Below are positions 27,485 to 36,863 of a stretch of 64,000 nucleotides of DNA, in pieces (within the stretch, counting starts at the first letter, position 1; each line of letters begins with the position of its first letter). The notes beneath the pieces are model-generated. The model saw only the letters and a program-made list of their open reading frames with translations. It did not search any database and was not told the origin of the DNA. The DNA is from Pseudomonas sp. N3-W (lineage in GTDB: Bacteria > Pseudomonadota > Gammaproteobacteria > Pseudomonadales > Pseudomonadaceae), in contig NZ_CP103965.1 of the NCBI RefSeq assembly GCF_024970185.1, positions 182,001-246,000 of the forward strand, in the 5' to 3' direction. Made by a program: the position numbers and the translations under genes.

Positions 27485-29416
27485 ATGGACGGCCGAATGT
27501 CAGCCACATATCGCGATGCCTTGCGTGCAGCGCTGCTCTACCTGGTGCTTTCTGTAGTCTGGCTCCAGTTCAGTGGTTATTTATTGAACAGTTTCTTCGA
27601 TAGCTCCGACGAGTTGCTGCGATGGCAACTGATCAACGGTTATGCCTGGGTGGTGCTGAGTGCCGGCTTGATCTTCCTTGCCCGTGCACGACTGTTTCGT
27701 TGCCTGGGCATCGGGGCCCGATTACGCGAGCGCAATGAGGATCGCGAACGCCTGCGCCAGGCAGCGGCTGTGTTCGATTGCACCCGCGAAGGCGTGCTGG
27801 TCACCAATAGCAAAGGCCTGATCGTCCATGTGAACCGGGCGTTCATGGCGATTACTGGCTACCAGAGCGAGGAAGTGCTGGGTCAGCAGCCCAGCCTGTT
27901 CAAGTCCGGCCATCACCCGCCGGGTTTCTACCAGGCCATGTTCGCCACGCTCGACTCCACCGGGGAGTGGAGCGGCGAAATCTGGAATCGGCGCAAAAGC
28001 GGTGAAATCTACCCGCAATGGCAGACCATCCGCCTCATTCATGACGATCAGGGCCAGCTCAGCCATTACGTGGCGGTGTTTTCCGACATCAGCGCGATCA
28101 AGGATTCCGAGCACGAACTCACCCACCTGGCCCACCACGACCCCCTCACCGACCTGCCGAACCGCCTGCTGTTCACCGACCGTGTCGAGCAGGCGCTGGC
28201 CTCAGCGCAGATCCACAAGCGCGGCTGTGCGCTGCTGATGATCGATCTGGACCACTTCAAGATGATCAACGACAGCCTCGGGCACAATGTTGGTGATCAG
28301 ATGCTCAAGGCGGTCGCCGAGCGCTTGCAGGGCATGTTCGGCCCCGGCATCACCCTGGCGCGTCTGGGTGGCGATGAGTTCGCGGTGCTGGCGGAAAGTT
28401 GTCCACAGCTGGTCCAGGCGGCAGCATTGGCGCAGCGGATCATCGACGGCCTCAAGGAGCCGTTCCTGATCAATGGGCATCAGCTGTTCATCAACGCCAG
28501 CATCGGTATCAGCCTGTTTCCCGGCGACGCCCTGAGCGCCGAGCAATTGCTGCGCAACGCCGACTCGGCGCTGTTCAAGGCCAAGAGCGCCGGGCGTGAC
28601 GACTATGCCCTGTACACCGAAGAACTCACCGCCCACGCCCAGCAGCGGGTGGAGATTGCCTTTGAGCTGCGCCGCGCCCTGGAGCAGCACGAGCTGCGGG
28701 TTTACTACCAGCCGGTGCATGACATGAAAACCAGCCGTCTGATCGGCGTCGAGGCGCTGGTGCGCTGGGAACATCCGCAGCGCGGGCTGGTGTCACCCGC
28801 GGAGTTCATCCCCATCGCCGAGCGCACCGGGCTGATTTCCGACATCGACAACTGGGTCATGCAACAGGCCTGCGAGCAGATGTGCCGCTGGCAACGGGCC
28901 GGGGTGGAGTTGTCGTTTATCGCGGTGAATGTGTCGTCACGTCTGTTTGCTCGCCGCGAGCTGTATCAGCGGGTGGCCCAGGTGCTGCGCGAAACCGGAC
29001 TGGACCCGGCGTATCTGGAGCTGGAAGTCACCGAGAGCGCGGTGATGGAGGACCCGGAAGTCGCCCTGGAACAGATGCACCGCCTGCGCGAACTGGGTGT
29101 GCGGCTGGCCATCGATGACTTTGGCACCGGTTATTCGTCGTTGCTGCGGCTCAAGCGTTTGCCGGTGCAGAAACTCAAGATCGATCAGGGTTTTGTCGCC
29201 GGGTTGCCGTGCGACGAAGACGACGGCGCGATTGTGCGAGTGATCATCGCCCTGGCGCAAAGCATGGGCATGCAGGTGCATGCCGAGGGGATCGAGCAGC
29301 GGGAGCAGGCGGCTTTTCTGCTTGAGCATGATTGCGATCTGGGGCAGGGGTACTGGTTTGGAAGGCCTGTGCCGGCGCAGGCGCTGGATTGGGCGCGGGC
29401 GCCTGCCATTGGCTGA
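27485..29416 (+). CDS. Membrane PAS-GGDEF-EAL c-di-GMP protein
   Basis: A 643-residue protein. Two N-terminal transmembrane helices (about residues 13-38 and 48-66) are followed by a PAS domain (RQAAAVFDCTREGVLVTNSKG...), a GGDEF domain with intact GGDEF (RLGGDEFAVLAE) and an EAL domain with VEALVRWEHP, EVTESAVMED, AIDDFGTGYSSL and KIDQGFV. Both catalytic domains look intact, so it could make or degrade c-di-GMP; many such hybrids act as phosphodiesterases. It corresponds by position to P. aeruginosa PA0285. ATG codons at 27485 and 27497 are both possible starts. Confidence 0.9.
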   Translation: MDGRMSATYRDALRAALLYLVLSVVWLQFSGYLLNSFFDSSDELLRWQLINGYAWVVLSAGLIFLARARLFRCLGIGARLRERNEDRERLRQAAAVFDCTREGVLVTNSKGLIVHVNRAFMAITGYQSEEVLGQQPSLFKSGHHPPGFYQAMFATLDSTGEWSGEIWNRRKSGEIYPQWQTIRLIHDDQGQLSHYVAVFSDISAIKDSEHELTHLAHHDPLTDLPNRLLFTDRVEQALASAQIHKRGCALLMIDLDHFKMINDSLGHNVGDQMLKAVAERLQGMFGPGITLARLGGDEFAVLAESCPQLVQAAALAQRIIDGLKEPFLINGHQLFINASIGISLFPGDALSAEQLLRNADSALFKAKSAGRDDYALYTEELTAHAQQRVEIAFELRRALEQHELRVYYQPVHDMKTSRLIGVEALVRWEHPQRGLVSPAEFIPIAERTGLISDIDNWVMQQACEQMCRWQRAGVELSFIAVNVSSRLFARRELYQRVAQVLRETGLDPAYLELEVTESAVMEDPEVALEQMHRLRELGVRLAIDDFGTGYSSLLRLKRLPVQKLKIDQGFVAGLPCDEDDGAIVRVIIALAQSMGMQVHAEGIEQREQAAFLLEHDCDLGQGYWFGRPVPAQALDWARAPAIG

Positions 29417-29519
29417 GTGTGCGGCTTCAGTTCCCACAGGGGGTTTCGGTGGGGTCAAACGTGTTGGAATCCCCCGCAACCCCTTGTCCCGTCAAATAAT
29501 GTCTTCTGGTTATATAAAC

Positions 29520-29544
29520 ATTCTTAAATAGTCTTTTTAAGAAT
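29520..29544. promoter_or_regulatory. AT-rich inverted repeat upstream of oscA, candidate CysB site
   Basis: ATTCTTAA and TTAAGAAT form perfect 8-bp arms with a 9-base spacer, about 80 bp before oscA. CysB-type LysR regulators bind AT-rich imperfect repeats at sulfur-starvation promoters. The assignment is inference. Confidence 0.4.
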
Positions 29545-29626
29545 ATCCGCGCCTATCTACTATTGCCCTCACGCCGTAAGCAGTGTCGCCACTGCCAGGC
29601 AATCTCTCAGTCGAAGGAGCAGCACC

Positions 29627-29809
29627 ATGAGCGCATCCCTACGTAGCGTTGACGGCCAGGACGAAGCCACCATTTTGCGTGAGATCCAGAGCGCGTTGCG
29701 CGATCTGCGTTTTGGCGCAGTGGAAATCACCGTGCACAACGCCCAAGTGGTTCAGATCGAACGCAAAGAAAAATTCCGTTTGCAGAACCCGGGTAACAAA
29801 CCTAGCTGA
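29627..29809 (+). CDS. oscA: OscA (YezD/DUF2292), sulfur-starvation small protein
   Basis: A 60-residue protein containing ILREIQSALRDLRFGAVEITVHNAQVVQIERKEK split over a helix and two strands, the hallmark of the YezD/DUF2292 family. In pseudomonads this gene sits directly before sbp and is called oscA; in P. corrugata it is needed for organosulfur use during sulfur starvation and for chromate tolerance. The start follows AAGGAG. A long hairpin repeat separates it from sbp, which may let oscA be expressed at a different level from the transporter genes. Confidence 0.82.
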   Translation: MSASLRSVDGQDEATILREIQSALRDLRFGAVEITVHNAQVVQIERKEKFRLQNPGNKPS

Positions 29810-29820
29810 ACCGCTGATCA

Positions 29821-29887
29821 AAAGATCGCAGCCTGCGGCAGCTCCTGCAGGGGATGGGCGCAGGAGCTGCCGCAGGCGGCGATCTTT
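29821..29887. repeat. Long hairpin repeat (second REP-like family)
   Basis: AAAGATCGCAGCCTGCGGCAG... pairs with its inverted copy over about 28 bp with a single mismatch. This 'GATCGC-GCCTGCGGCAGCTCC' family differs from the GTGGGAGCG family elsewhere in the window. It lies between oscA and sbp. Confidence 0.8.
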
Positions 29888-29956
29888 AAACAGGCAACCC
29901 GATTTCGAAATACATAAGAAAAAGCCAATACACCAGGAATTTCAGGAGCTTTCACC

Positions 29957-30970
29957 ATGTCGTCGATTCGTCACTTCGCTTTGGCTGCTCTGGCCAGCGC
30001 CCTTTTTGCGGGCTCCGCGGTTGCCAAGGATTATGAGCTGCTCAACGTGTCGTACGACCCGACCCGCGAGCTGTATCAGGATTACAACGCCGAATTCATC
30101 AACTTCTGGAAGAAAGACCACGCTGGCGACAACGTGAAGATCCAGCAGTCCCACGGCGGTTCGGGCAAGCAGGGTCGTGCAGTGATCGACGGCCTGCGCG
30201 CCGACGTCGTGACCCTGGCCCTGGCCGGCGACATCGACGAAATCGCCAAACTGGGCAAAACCTTGCCGGCTGACTGGCAGAAACGCCTGCCGGACGCGAG
30301 CACGCCTTACACCTCCACCATCGTATTCCTGGTGCGCAAGGGCAACCCGAAAGGCATCAAGGATTGGGGCGATCTGGTCAAGAACGACGTTTCGGTGATC
30401 ACGCCGAACCCGAAAACCTCAGGCGGCGCTCGCTGGAATTTCCTCGCAGCCTGGGCCTATGGCCTGAAAGCCAATGGCGGTGACGAAGCCAAGGCCAAGG
30501 AATACGTACAAACGCTGTTCAAGCACGTACCCGTGCTGGACACCGGTGCTCGCGGTTCGACCATCACCTTCGTCAACAACGGTCAGGGCGACGTGTTGCT
30601 GGCCTGGGAAAACGAAGCGTTTCTGGCGCTGAAAGAAGACGGCGGCGCCGACAAGTTCGACATCGTCGTGCCTTCGCTGTCGATCCTCGCCGAGCCGCCA
30701 GTGGCCCTGGTCGACAAGAACGCCGAGAAAAAGGGCAATACCGAAATCGCCGAAGCGTACCTCAAGCACCTGTACAGCCCGGCCGGTCAGGAAATTGCCG
30801 CAAAAAACTTCTATCGTCCGCGTGACAAGGATGTGGCTGCAAAGTACGCCAAGCAGTTCCCGACTCTTGAGCTGGTGACCATCGACAAGGACTTCGGCGG
30901 CTGGAAAACCGCGCAACCGAAATTCTTCAATGACGGTGGTGTGTTCGACCAGATCTACCAGGCGCAGTAA
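29957..30970 (+). CDS. sbp: Periplasmic sulfate-binding protein
   Basis: A 337-residue secreted protein with a signal peptide (cleavage after ...GSAVA, about residue 23). The mature start [17 protein letters not shown] and the ligand-loop segments [17 protein letters not shown] and [18 protein letters not shown] are characteristic of Sbp. It delivers sulfate (or thiosulfate) to the CysTWA importer encoded directly downstream on the same strand. Confidence 0.95.
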   Translation: MSSIRHFALAALASALFAGSAVAKDYELLNVSYDPTRELYQDYNAEFINFWKKDHAGDNVKIQQSHGGSGKQGRAVIDGLRADVVTLALAGDIDEIAKLGKTLPADWQKRLPDASTPYTSTIVFLVRKGNPKGIKDWGDLVKNDVSVITPNPKTSGGARWNFLAAWAYGLKANGGDEAKAKEYVQTLFKHVPVLDTGARGSTITFVNNGQGDVLLAWENEAFLALKEDGGADKFDIVVPSLSILAEPPVALVDKNAEKKGNTEIAEAYLKHLYSPAGQEIAAKNFYRPRDKDVAAKYAKQFPTLELVTIDKDFGGWKTAQPKFFNDGGVFDQIYQAQ

Positions 30971-31039
30971 TCCAAATCGCCTGAAAACGAGCCCCGGATC
31001 GCGATTCGGGGCTTTGTGCGTTCTCAACCAAGGACTTTT

Positions 31040-31858
31040 ATGTCGCGTCGTATCTCCCCCGTCATACCCGGCTTCGGGCTGACGCTGGGCTACACCTTGG
31101 TGTACCTCAGCCTGATTGTGCTCATTCCACTGGCGGCGATGTTCGTGCATGCCGCCCAACTCACCTGGGACCAGTTCTGGGCAATCATCACCGCACCACG
31201 GGTGCTGGCGGCGCTGAAGCTGAGCTTTGGCACCGCGCTGGTTGCCGCGATCATCAACGGCGTCATTGGCACGCTGCTCGCCTGGGTGCTGGTGCGCTAT
31301 ACCTTCCCTGGACGCAAAGTCATCGACGCGATGATCGACCTGCCGTTCGCATTGCCGACGGCGGTGGCCGGTATTGCACTGACCGCGCTGTACACCCCCA
31401 CCGGTCTGGTGGGTCAGTTTGCAGCGGATCTGGGTTTCAAGATCGCGTACACCCCGCTGGGCATCACCCTTGCGCTCACTTTTGTGACACTTCCATTCGT
31501 AGTACGTACCGTACAGCCAGTATTGGCCGATATTCCTCGTGAAGTGGAAGAAGCCGCGGCGTGCCTGGGGGCAAAACCATTGCAGGTTTTCCGCCATATC
31601 CTGGTGCCCGCGCTGTTGCCGGCATGGCTCACAGGATTCGCTTTGGCCTTTGCCCGCGGGGTCGGCGAGTACGGTTCGGTGATTTTCATCGCCGGTAACA
31701 TGCCGATGAAAACCGAGATTCTGCCGCTGCTGATCATGGTCAAACTCGATCAGTACGATTACACCGGCGCTACGTCCATTGGTGTACTGATGCTGGTGGT
31801 TTCCTTTGTCCTGTTGCTGCTGATCAACTTGTTGCAGCGGCGCATCGAAACCCCATAA
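31040..31858 (+). CDS. cysT: Sulfate ABC transporter permease CysT
   Basis: A 272-residue inner-membrane permease with about six helices and the EAA loop AACLGAKPLQVFRHILVPALLP, as in CysT/CysU. It forms the sulfate channel with CysW. The start at 31040 was chosen over the longer frame because ATG directly follows AAGGAC and the preceding residues lie in the intergenic hairpin. cysW follows after 12 bp. Confidence 0.93.
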   Translation: MSRRISPVIPGFGLTLGYTLVYLSLIVLIPLAAMFVHAAQLTWDQFWAIITAPRVLAALKLSFGTALVAAIINGVIGTLLAWVLVRYTFPGRKVIDAMIDLPFALPTAVAGIALTALYTPTGLVGQFAADLGFKIAYTPLGITLALTFVTLPFVVRTVQPVLADIPREVEEAAACLGAKPLQVFRHILVPALLPAWLTGFALAFARGVGEYGSVIFIAGNMPMKTEILPLLIMVKLDQYDYTGATSIGVLMLVVSFVLLLLINLLQRRIETP

Positions 31859-31870
31859 GGAGGCGCGAAC

Positions 31871-32743
31871 ATGTCCCAATCGTCTATTAGCGCCGCCAGT
31901 TCGGCCAACGCCGCCCGCCGTGGCAGTGCTGCATCGCGGCGCATCCTGATCAGCCTGTGCTGGCTGGTGTTTGCGCTGTTCTTGCTGTTGCCGCTGTTTA
32001 TCGTGGTGTCCCAGGGTTTGAAGAACGGCCTCGGCGCGTTCTTCACTGCGATCTTCGAGCCCGACGCCTTGTCGGCGTTGAAACTCACGGTGATCGCCGT
32101 GCTGATTTCGGTGCCGCTGAACGTGGTGTTCGGCGTCAGCGCCGCATGGTGTGTCAGCAAATACTCGTTCCGTGGCAAGAGCATGCTCGTCACGCTGATC
32201 GACCTGCCGTTCTCGGTGTCGCCGGTCATCGCCGGTCTGGTCTACGTGCTGATGTTCGGCGCTCAGGGCTTCTTCGGACCGTGGTTGCAGGACCATGACA
32301 TCCAGATTGTTTTCGCCTTGCCGGGCATCGTGCTGGCGACGATCTTCGTCACCGTGCCGTTCGTGGCCCGTGAGCTGATCCCGTTGATGCAGGAGCAGGG
32401 CACTCAGGAAGAAGAGGCCGCGCGCCTGCTCGGCGCCAACGGCTGGCAGATGTTCTGGCATGTCACCGTGCCGAACATCAAATGGGGCCTGATCTACGGC
32501 GTGGTGCTGTGTACCGCCCGGGCCATGGGTGAATTCGGTGCGGTGTCGGTGGTTTCCGGGCACATTCGCGGCGTGACCAACACCCTGCCGCTGCACGTCG
32601 AGATCCTCTACAACGAATACAACCACGTGGCCGCGTTCGCCGTGGCGAGCCTGTTGCTGATCATGGCGCTCTTCATCCTGCTGCTGAAGCAGTGGAGCGA
32701 ATCCCGTATTAACCGCCTGCGCTCCAGCGCCGCGGAGGAATAA
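31871..32743 (+). CDS. cysW: Sulfate ABC transporter permease CysW
   Basis: A 290-residue permease with a hydrophilic Ser/Ala/Arg-rich start (to about residue 25), about six helices and the EAA loop [23 protein letters not shown]. It pairs with CysT in sulfate/thiosulfate import. GGAG precedes the start. cysA follows three bases after its stop. Confidence 0.93.
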   Translation: MSQSSISAASSANAARRGSAASRRILISLCWLVFALFLLLPLFIVVSQGLKNGLGAFFTAIFEPDALSALKLTVIAVLISVPLNVVFGVSAAWCVSKYSFRGKSMLVTLIDLPFSVSPVIAGLVYVLMFGAQGFFGPWLQDHDIQIVFALPGIVLATIFVTVPFVARELIPLMQEQGTQEEEAARLLGANGWQMFWHVTVPNIKWGLIYGVVLCTARAMGEFGAVSVVSGHIRGVTNTLPLHVEILYNEYNHVAAFAVASLLLIMALFILLLKQWSESRINRLRSSAAEE

Positions 32744-32746
32744 GAC

Positions 32747-33736
32747 ATGTCGATCGAAGTGCGTAACGTCAGCAAGAATTTCAATGCGTTCAAGGCGCTG
32801 GACAACATCAGCCTGGACATTCACAGCGGCGAACTCGTGGCGCTGTTGGGCCCGTCCGGCTGCGGCAAGACCACGCTGCTGCGGATCATCGCCGGCCTGG
32901 AAACCCCGGACCAGGGCAACATCGTGTTCCACGGTGAAGACGTGTCCGGCCACGATGTGCGTGATCGCAACGTCGGTTTCGTGTTCCAGCACTACGCCCT
33001 GTTCCGGCACATGACGGTGTTCGACAACGTCGCGTTCGGCCTGCGCATGAAACCGAAAAACCAGCGCCCGAGCGAAAGCCAGATCGCGGTCAAAGTCCAC
33101 GAACTGCTGAACATGGTGCAACTGGACTGGCTCTCGGATCGCTACCCGGAGCAACTGTCCGGTGGTCAGCGTCAGCGTATCGCCCTGGCCCGCGCCTTGG
33201 CGGTAGAGCCGAAAGTGTTGCTGCTCGACGAGCCTTTCGGCGCCCTCGACGCCAAGGTCCGCAAGGAACTGCGCCGCTGGCTGGCGCGCTTGCACGAAGA
33301 CATCAACCTGACCTCGGTATTCGTGACCCACGACCAGGAAGAAGCCATGGAAGTGGCGGACCGCATCGTGGTGATGAACAAGGGCGTGATCGAGCAGATC
33401 GGTTCACCGGGCGAGGTCTATGAGAACCCGGCCAGCGATTTTGTTTATCACTTCCTCGGGGATTCGAACCGCCTGCACCTGGGCGACGACAATCACGTGC
33501 TGTTCCGCCCGCACGAAGTGTCGCTGTCACGCCATGAGCTGGAGGATCACCACGCGGCTGAAGTGCGCGATATCCGGCCACTGGGCGCGACCACGCGAGT
33601 GACGTTGAAGGTGGAAGGGCAGAGCGAATTGATCGAGGCCGAAGTGGTGAAAGACCACGACAGCCTAGTTGGATTGGCCAAGGGCGAGACCTTGTTCTTC
33701 AAGCCAAAAGTCTGGCAGAAAGTCGCCAACATCTAA
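32747..33736 (+). CDS. cysA: Sulfate ABC transporter ATPase CysA
   Basis: A 329-residue ATPase with Walker [10 protein letters not shown], signature LSGGQRQR, Walker [13 protein letters not shown] and H-loop [15 protein letters not shown]-terminal TOBE-like regulatory domain (about residues 240-329) follows, typical of the CysA/MalK class. It powers sulfate import with CysT and CysW and ends the operon. Confidence 0.95.
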   Translation: MSIEVRNVSKNFNAFKALDNISLDIHSGELVALLGPSGCGKTTLLRIIAGLETPDQGNIVFHGEDVSGHDVRDRNVGFVFQHYALFRHMTVFDNVAFGLRMKPKNQRPSESQIAVKVHELLNMVQLDWLSDRYPEQLSGGQRQRIALARALAVEPKVLLLDEPFGALDAKVRKELRRWLARLHEDINLTSVFVTHDQEEAMEVADRIVVMNKGVIEQIGSPGEVYENPASDFVYHFLGDSNRLHLGDDNHVLFRPHEVSLSRHELEDHHAAEVRDIRPLGATTRVTLKVEGQSELIEAEVVKDHDSLVGLAKGETLFFKPKVWQKVANI

Positions 33737-33747
33737 GGTCAAAAGCA

Positions 33748-33820
33748 TCGCGAGCAAGCTCGCTCCCACATTGGATCTGTGTCGTACACAAATCCCCTGT
33801 GGGAGCGAGCTTGCTCGCGA
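33748..33820. repeat. REP doublet
   Basis: Inverted REP pair between the convergent cysA and Mpo1-like genes, in a position where it could serve as a bidirectional transcript end. Confidence 0.9.
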
Positions 33821-33827
33821 TTACGAT

Positions 33828-34352
33828 CTACACAGCAGCACGCTTCGGATTGACCCGCACCCCACCCACCCGCGCCTCGATCTGTTCTTTAAGGTCGCGC
33901 CGCAACCCCAACAAAAACGCCAGCTCCGCCACCACAAACAACGGCCCGACAATCAACCCCGTCACATCATCGACAAACGCCGGCTTGCGCCCTTCGTAAT
34001 GATGGCCAACAAACTGAATCACCCAACCGACCACAAACATCGCCACGCCACTGCTCAACCAGAGCATGGTGCTCTGCTGCGCGAATACATGTCCCAGCCA
34101 CACCGACAAGCCCATCAACACCGTCATCAGCACCCCGAGGCGCAGCTCCAGGCGCAGGTAAAACCACGCCGAAGCCAGCGCCAGCAGCAGCGCCGGTGAC
34201 AGCCAGATCCCGGCCAGCGGCCATTGCGGACGTGATAGCAATACCGCGACTGCGACCACGATCAGCGGAATACCGATGAAGTGGCTGGCGATGTTGCGCG
34301 GGTCACGGTGGTAGGCGGCGTATTGACTGAGATGGTCAACGAGGCTTTTCAT
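33828..34352 (-). CDS. Mpo1-like (DUF962) membrane protein
   Basis: A 174-residue protein beginning MKSLVDHLSQYAAYHRDPRN, with HFIGIPLIVVAVAVLL and QFVGHHYEGRKPAF, the conserved His-containing segments of the DUF962/Mpo1 family. It has about four hydrophobic helices. The yeast member Mpo1 is an Fe2+-dependent dioxygenase that removes one carbon from 2-hydroxy fatty acids, so a lipid role is likely but not shown for bacteria. The start at 34352 has a perfect AGGAGGA site. It is divergent from the Crp-family gene. Confidence 0.85.
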   Translation of the reverse strand: MKSLVDHLSQYAAYHRDPRNIASHFIGIPLIVVAVAVLLSRPQWPLAGIWLSPALLLALASAWFYLRLELRLGVLMTVLMGLSVWLGHVFAQQSTMLWLSSGVAMFVVGWVIQFVGHHYEGRKPAFVDDVTGLIVGPLFVVAELAFLLGLRRDLKEQIEARVGGVRVNPKRAAV

Positions 34353-34436
34353 TGTTATTCCTCCTGTAGGGTGATTGATCATGCCCCGGGTATCCGGTTC
34401 GCTCTGTCAGCCAGGCGACAATTTCCAGGAGTTTGC

Positions 34437-35129
34437 ATGGACATGCAGGTGTGGCGTTCGCGCTTGATGACAGGGCAGTGGTTCAGCCATTTACCGGCTT
34501 CCTTTCAGCATAGTTTGCTGGCGGCGGCCAAAGTGCGGCGCCTGGCAGCCGGCCAGCGCTTGTTCCAGCGCGGCGATCCACCGTGCGGACTGTACGCCGT
34601 ACTCGAAGGCGCGGTGCGCATCGGCGCCGTCAGCGAGCAGGGCAAGGAGGCGCTGTTGAGCCTGGTGGAGCCGCCGCACTGGTTCGGCGAAATCTGCCTG
34701 TTTGATGGCCAGCCTCGTACTCACGATGCCTATGGCATGGGCGATTGCCTGCTGCTGCACGTTCCACAAACGGCGCTGCTGAAATTGCTCGACGAGCAAC
34801 CGCTGTACTGGCGGCAGTTGGCGCTGCTGATGAGCCATAAACTGCGCCTGACCTTCATCAACCTCGAACAGCTGAGCCTGATGCCGGCCCCGGCAAGGCT
34901 GGCCCATCGCTTGCTGATGATTGCCGATGGCTACGGCGAAACCAACCCCCCACGCCGCGTGCTGCAACTGCCCCAGGAGCAGCTGGCATCGATGCTGTCG
35001 CTGTCGCGCCAGACCACCAACCAGATTCTCAAGGACTTGCAGGGGCAGGGGATTCTCGGTCTGGGCTATGGCGAGATTGAAATCCTGGATGCACAGCGGC
35101 TGAGAGCACTGGCCACAATCCAGCTTTAA
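34437..35129 (+). CDS. Crp/Fnr-family transcriptional regulator
   Basis: A 230-residue regulator. Residues 15-125 form a cyclic-nucleotide-binding-like domain (FQRGDPPCGLYAVLEGAVRIGAV, WFGEICLFDGQPRTHDAYG) and the C-terminus a winged helix with LPQEQLASMLSLSRQTTNQILKDL as recognition helix. No N-terminal cysteine cluster is present, so it is not an oxygen-sensing Fnr. The start follows AGGAG. It is followed by a receiver gene and may be expressed with it. Effector unknown. Confidence 0.87.
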   Translation: MDMQVWRSRLMTGQWFSHLPASFQHSLLAAAKVRRLAAGQRLFQRGDPPCGLYAVLEGAVRIGAVSEQGKEALLSLVEPPHWFGEICLFDGQPRTHDAYGMGDCLLLHVPQTALLKLLDEQPLYWRQLALLMSHKLRLTFINLEQLSLMPAPARLAHRLLMIADGYGETNPPRRVLQLPQEQLASMLSLSRQTTNQILKDLQGQGILGLGYGEIEILDAQRLRALATIQL

Positions 35130-35238
35130 CCACAAAACCCACAGGGGATTTGTGTGGATTGCAGAAGCTGCAGCAGATTGTCATGGGCAATTACCCCAAA
35201 CGCGCCTAGCCTGTATCCCTGACCAATCGAGGTGTGCC

Positions 35239-35604
35239 ATGCGTGTGCTGTTAGTGGAAGACGAACCGGAGGTCGCCAAAAGCCTGGCCCAGGGCCTGAG
35301 CGAGGCGAGCTACTCGGTGGACGTGGCGGTCAACGGAATGGATGGCCGGCGCTTTATCGAGTCAGGCGAATACGAACTGATCATCCTCGACGTGATGCTG
35401 CCGGGCCTCAACGGCTGGCAGTTGCTGCAACAGATCCGCAAACTCGGCGAAACCCCCGTGCTGTTCCTCACCACCACGGACGGCATCGAAGACCGGCTGC
35501 GCGGGCTGGAGCTGCACGAAGATGACTACCTGCTCAAACCGTTCGCCATGAGCGAACTGGTGGCGCGGGTGCGCAAGTTGTTGCGGCGGGATCGGGGGCG
35601 GTAA
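35239..35604 (+). CDS. Receiver-only (truncated) OmpR-type response regulator
   Basis: 121 residues containing a complete receiver domain: acidic pair in VEDEPE, phospho-acceptor Asp51 in LIILDVMLPG, Thr in LTTTDG and Lys in LLKPFAMSELVARVRKLLRR. The last segment is the linker that normally leads into an OmpR/CopR-type DNA-binding domain, but a stop follows at once and a REP doublet occupies the next 100 bp. No winged helix or kinase gene is nearby. It is either a stand-alone receiver or a truncated response regulator. Confidence 0.75.
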   Translation: MRVLLVEDEPEVAKSLAQGLSEASYSVDVAVNGMDGRRFIESGEYELIILDVMLPGLNGWQLLQQIRKLGETPVLFLTTTDGIEDRLRGLELHEDDYLLKPFAMSELVARVRKLLRRDRGR

Positions 35605-35634
35605 CCGGTTTTTGCGCTGCCTGCGCCGGCCTCT

Positions 35635-35724
35635 TCGCGCGCAGGCTCGCTCCCACGGGGGCTTCGGTTGTTCACAAATTTTGTTTCCACTGAAGATCAA
35701 ATGTGGGAGCGAGCCTGCTCGCGA
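35635..35724. repeat. REP doublet
   Basis: Inverted REP pair around about 45 bp between the receiver gene and the convergent AraC-type gene; one arm is slightly decayed (TCGCGCGCAGG). Confidence 0.88.
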
Positions 35725-35758
35725 AAAGGCCGGTGCAGCCAATTGATATCCCGGATCT

Positions 35759-36763
35759 TCAGCGCAACCCATCCCGAAACTGCCCCGGTGTCATGCCCGT
35801 CCAGCGCTTGAACGCGCGACTGAAGCTGCTGGTGTCGGCAAACCCCAGCAAATAGCTGATTTCGCTCAGTGAACACTGCGGATCACGCAGGTGCAGCAGC
35901 GCCAGATTTTCGCGGCTTTCGTTGAGCAGCGTATCGAATCGATAGCCCTCGTCCGCCAGGTGCCGTTGTAGGCTGCGCAAGCTCAGGTGCAGGTTTTGCG
36001 CGATGCGTTCGGCGCTCGGCTCACCTTCGGGCAGTTGCTCCTCGATGGCGTCGCGGACCTTGCGCTCCCAGGTCAGCGGCTTGAGCTGGGCGAGCGTGCG
36101 TTTGAGCACGGTTTCGTTGTGTTCGGCCAGTTCCGGGTTGGCGTCGTCCAGGTGGCTGTCGAAGTCCACCAGGGCGAACTCCAGACGATCTTCGTCGGCA
36201 GAAAAGTGCACCGGCGAGCGAAACACCTTGTGCCATTGATGCGGGTCCGCAGGCTCGGGCCGGCGCAGGTACACCGCCAGCGGTGCGTAATCGCGGCCCA
36301 GGCGGTTGCGGCAGGTGCGCACGTAGATCGCCGTAAAGGCATCGATGGCCTCAAAAGCCGGGGCCGGGTTGCCGATGGGGATTTTCAGGTGAAAGCGGTA
36401 GCGATCGGCGGCCCGGTCCAGTTGCAGGTCCAGGGCATCGCTGACCACGTGGTGATAACGCACGATGCGCTCAAACACTTCCCGCAGGCTGCCGCTGGCC
36501 ACCAAGGCGTAGCCGAGCGCATGAAAAGTCGTCGGGCTGACGAAGCGCGACACCCGCAGGCCCAGCGCCGGGTCGCCGCTGGCCTGCACGGCCAGTTCCC
36601 ACAGGCGCGTGGTGCCGGACAACGGGTAACGGGCGTTCGGGTCGTCCATCAGGCTTGGGTCGAGCCCCGCCTGTTGGCACAGGGCGGTGCTGTCCAGGTC
36701 CAGCGCATCGAGTTGCTTGCGCAGGGCGCGGGTCCAGCTGGCGAGGGAGGTCGGTTCAGTCAT
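35759..36763 (-). CDS. AraC-family regulator (Arabinose_bd type)
   Basis: A 334-residue regulator of the OruR/ArgR-like class. The long N-terminal sensor domain contains RYPLSGTTRLWELAVQASGDPALGLR, and the C-terminal 100 residues hold two helix-turn-helix motifs (SAERIAQNLHLSLRSLQRHLADEG and SLSEISYLLGFADTSSFSRAFKRWTG). It is divergent from a fatty-acid desaturase gene 100 bp away and probably controls it, perhaps in response to a lipid; this is inferred from context. Confidence 0.88.
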   Translation of the reverse strand: MTEPTSLASWTRALRKQLDALDLDSTALCQQAGLDPSLMDDPNARYPLSGTTRLWELAVQASGDPALGLRVSRFVSPTTFHALGYALVASGSLREVFERIVRYHHVVSDALDLQLDRAADRYRFHLKIPIGNPAPAFEAIDAFTAIYVRTCRNRLGRDYAPLAVYLRRPEPADPHQWHKVFRSPVHFSADEDRLEFALVDFDSHLDDANPELAEHNETVLKRTLAQLKPLTWERKVRDAIEEQLPEGEPSAERIAQNLHLSLRSLQRHLADEGYRFDTLLNESRENLALLHLRDPQCSLSEISYLLGFADTSSFSRAFKRWTGMTPGQFRDGLR

Positions 36764-36863
36764 GCTGATTGGCGCGTCCGGTCAACAGGTTGGCGTTCAC
36801 GGCTACCACGTTGTCATGTGTCACACGGCAGGATGCAAACATCAATAACCAGAGGATGGAAGC

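Noticed and set aside
30419..33331. 970-codon open frame on the minus strand through sbp-cysTWA
   Set aside because: It is antisense to four clear genes, has no family similarity and reads as His/Gln/Arg-rich low-complexity protein, as expected for a shadow frame in high-GC DNA.
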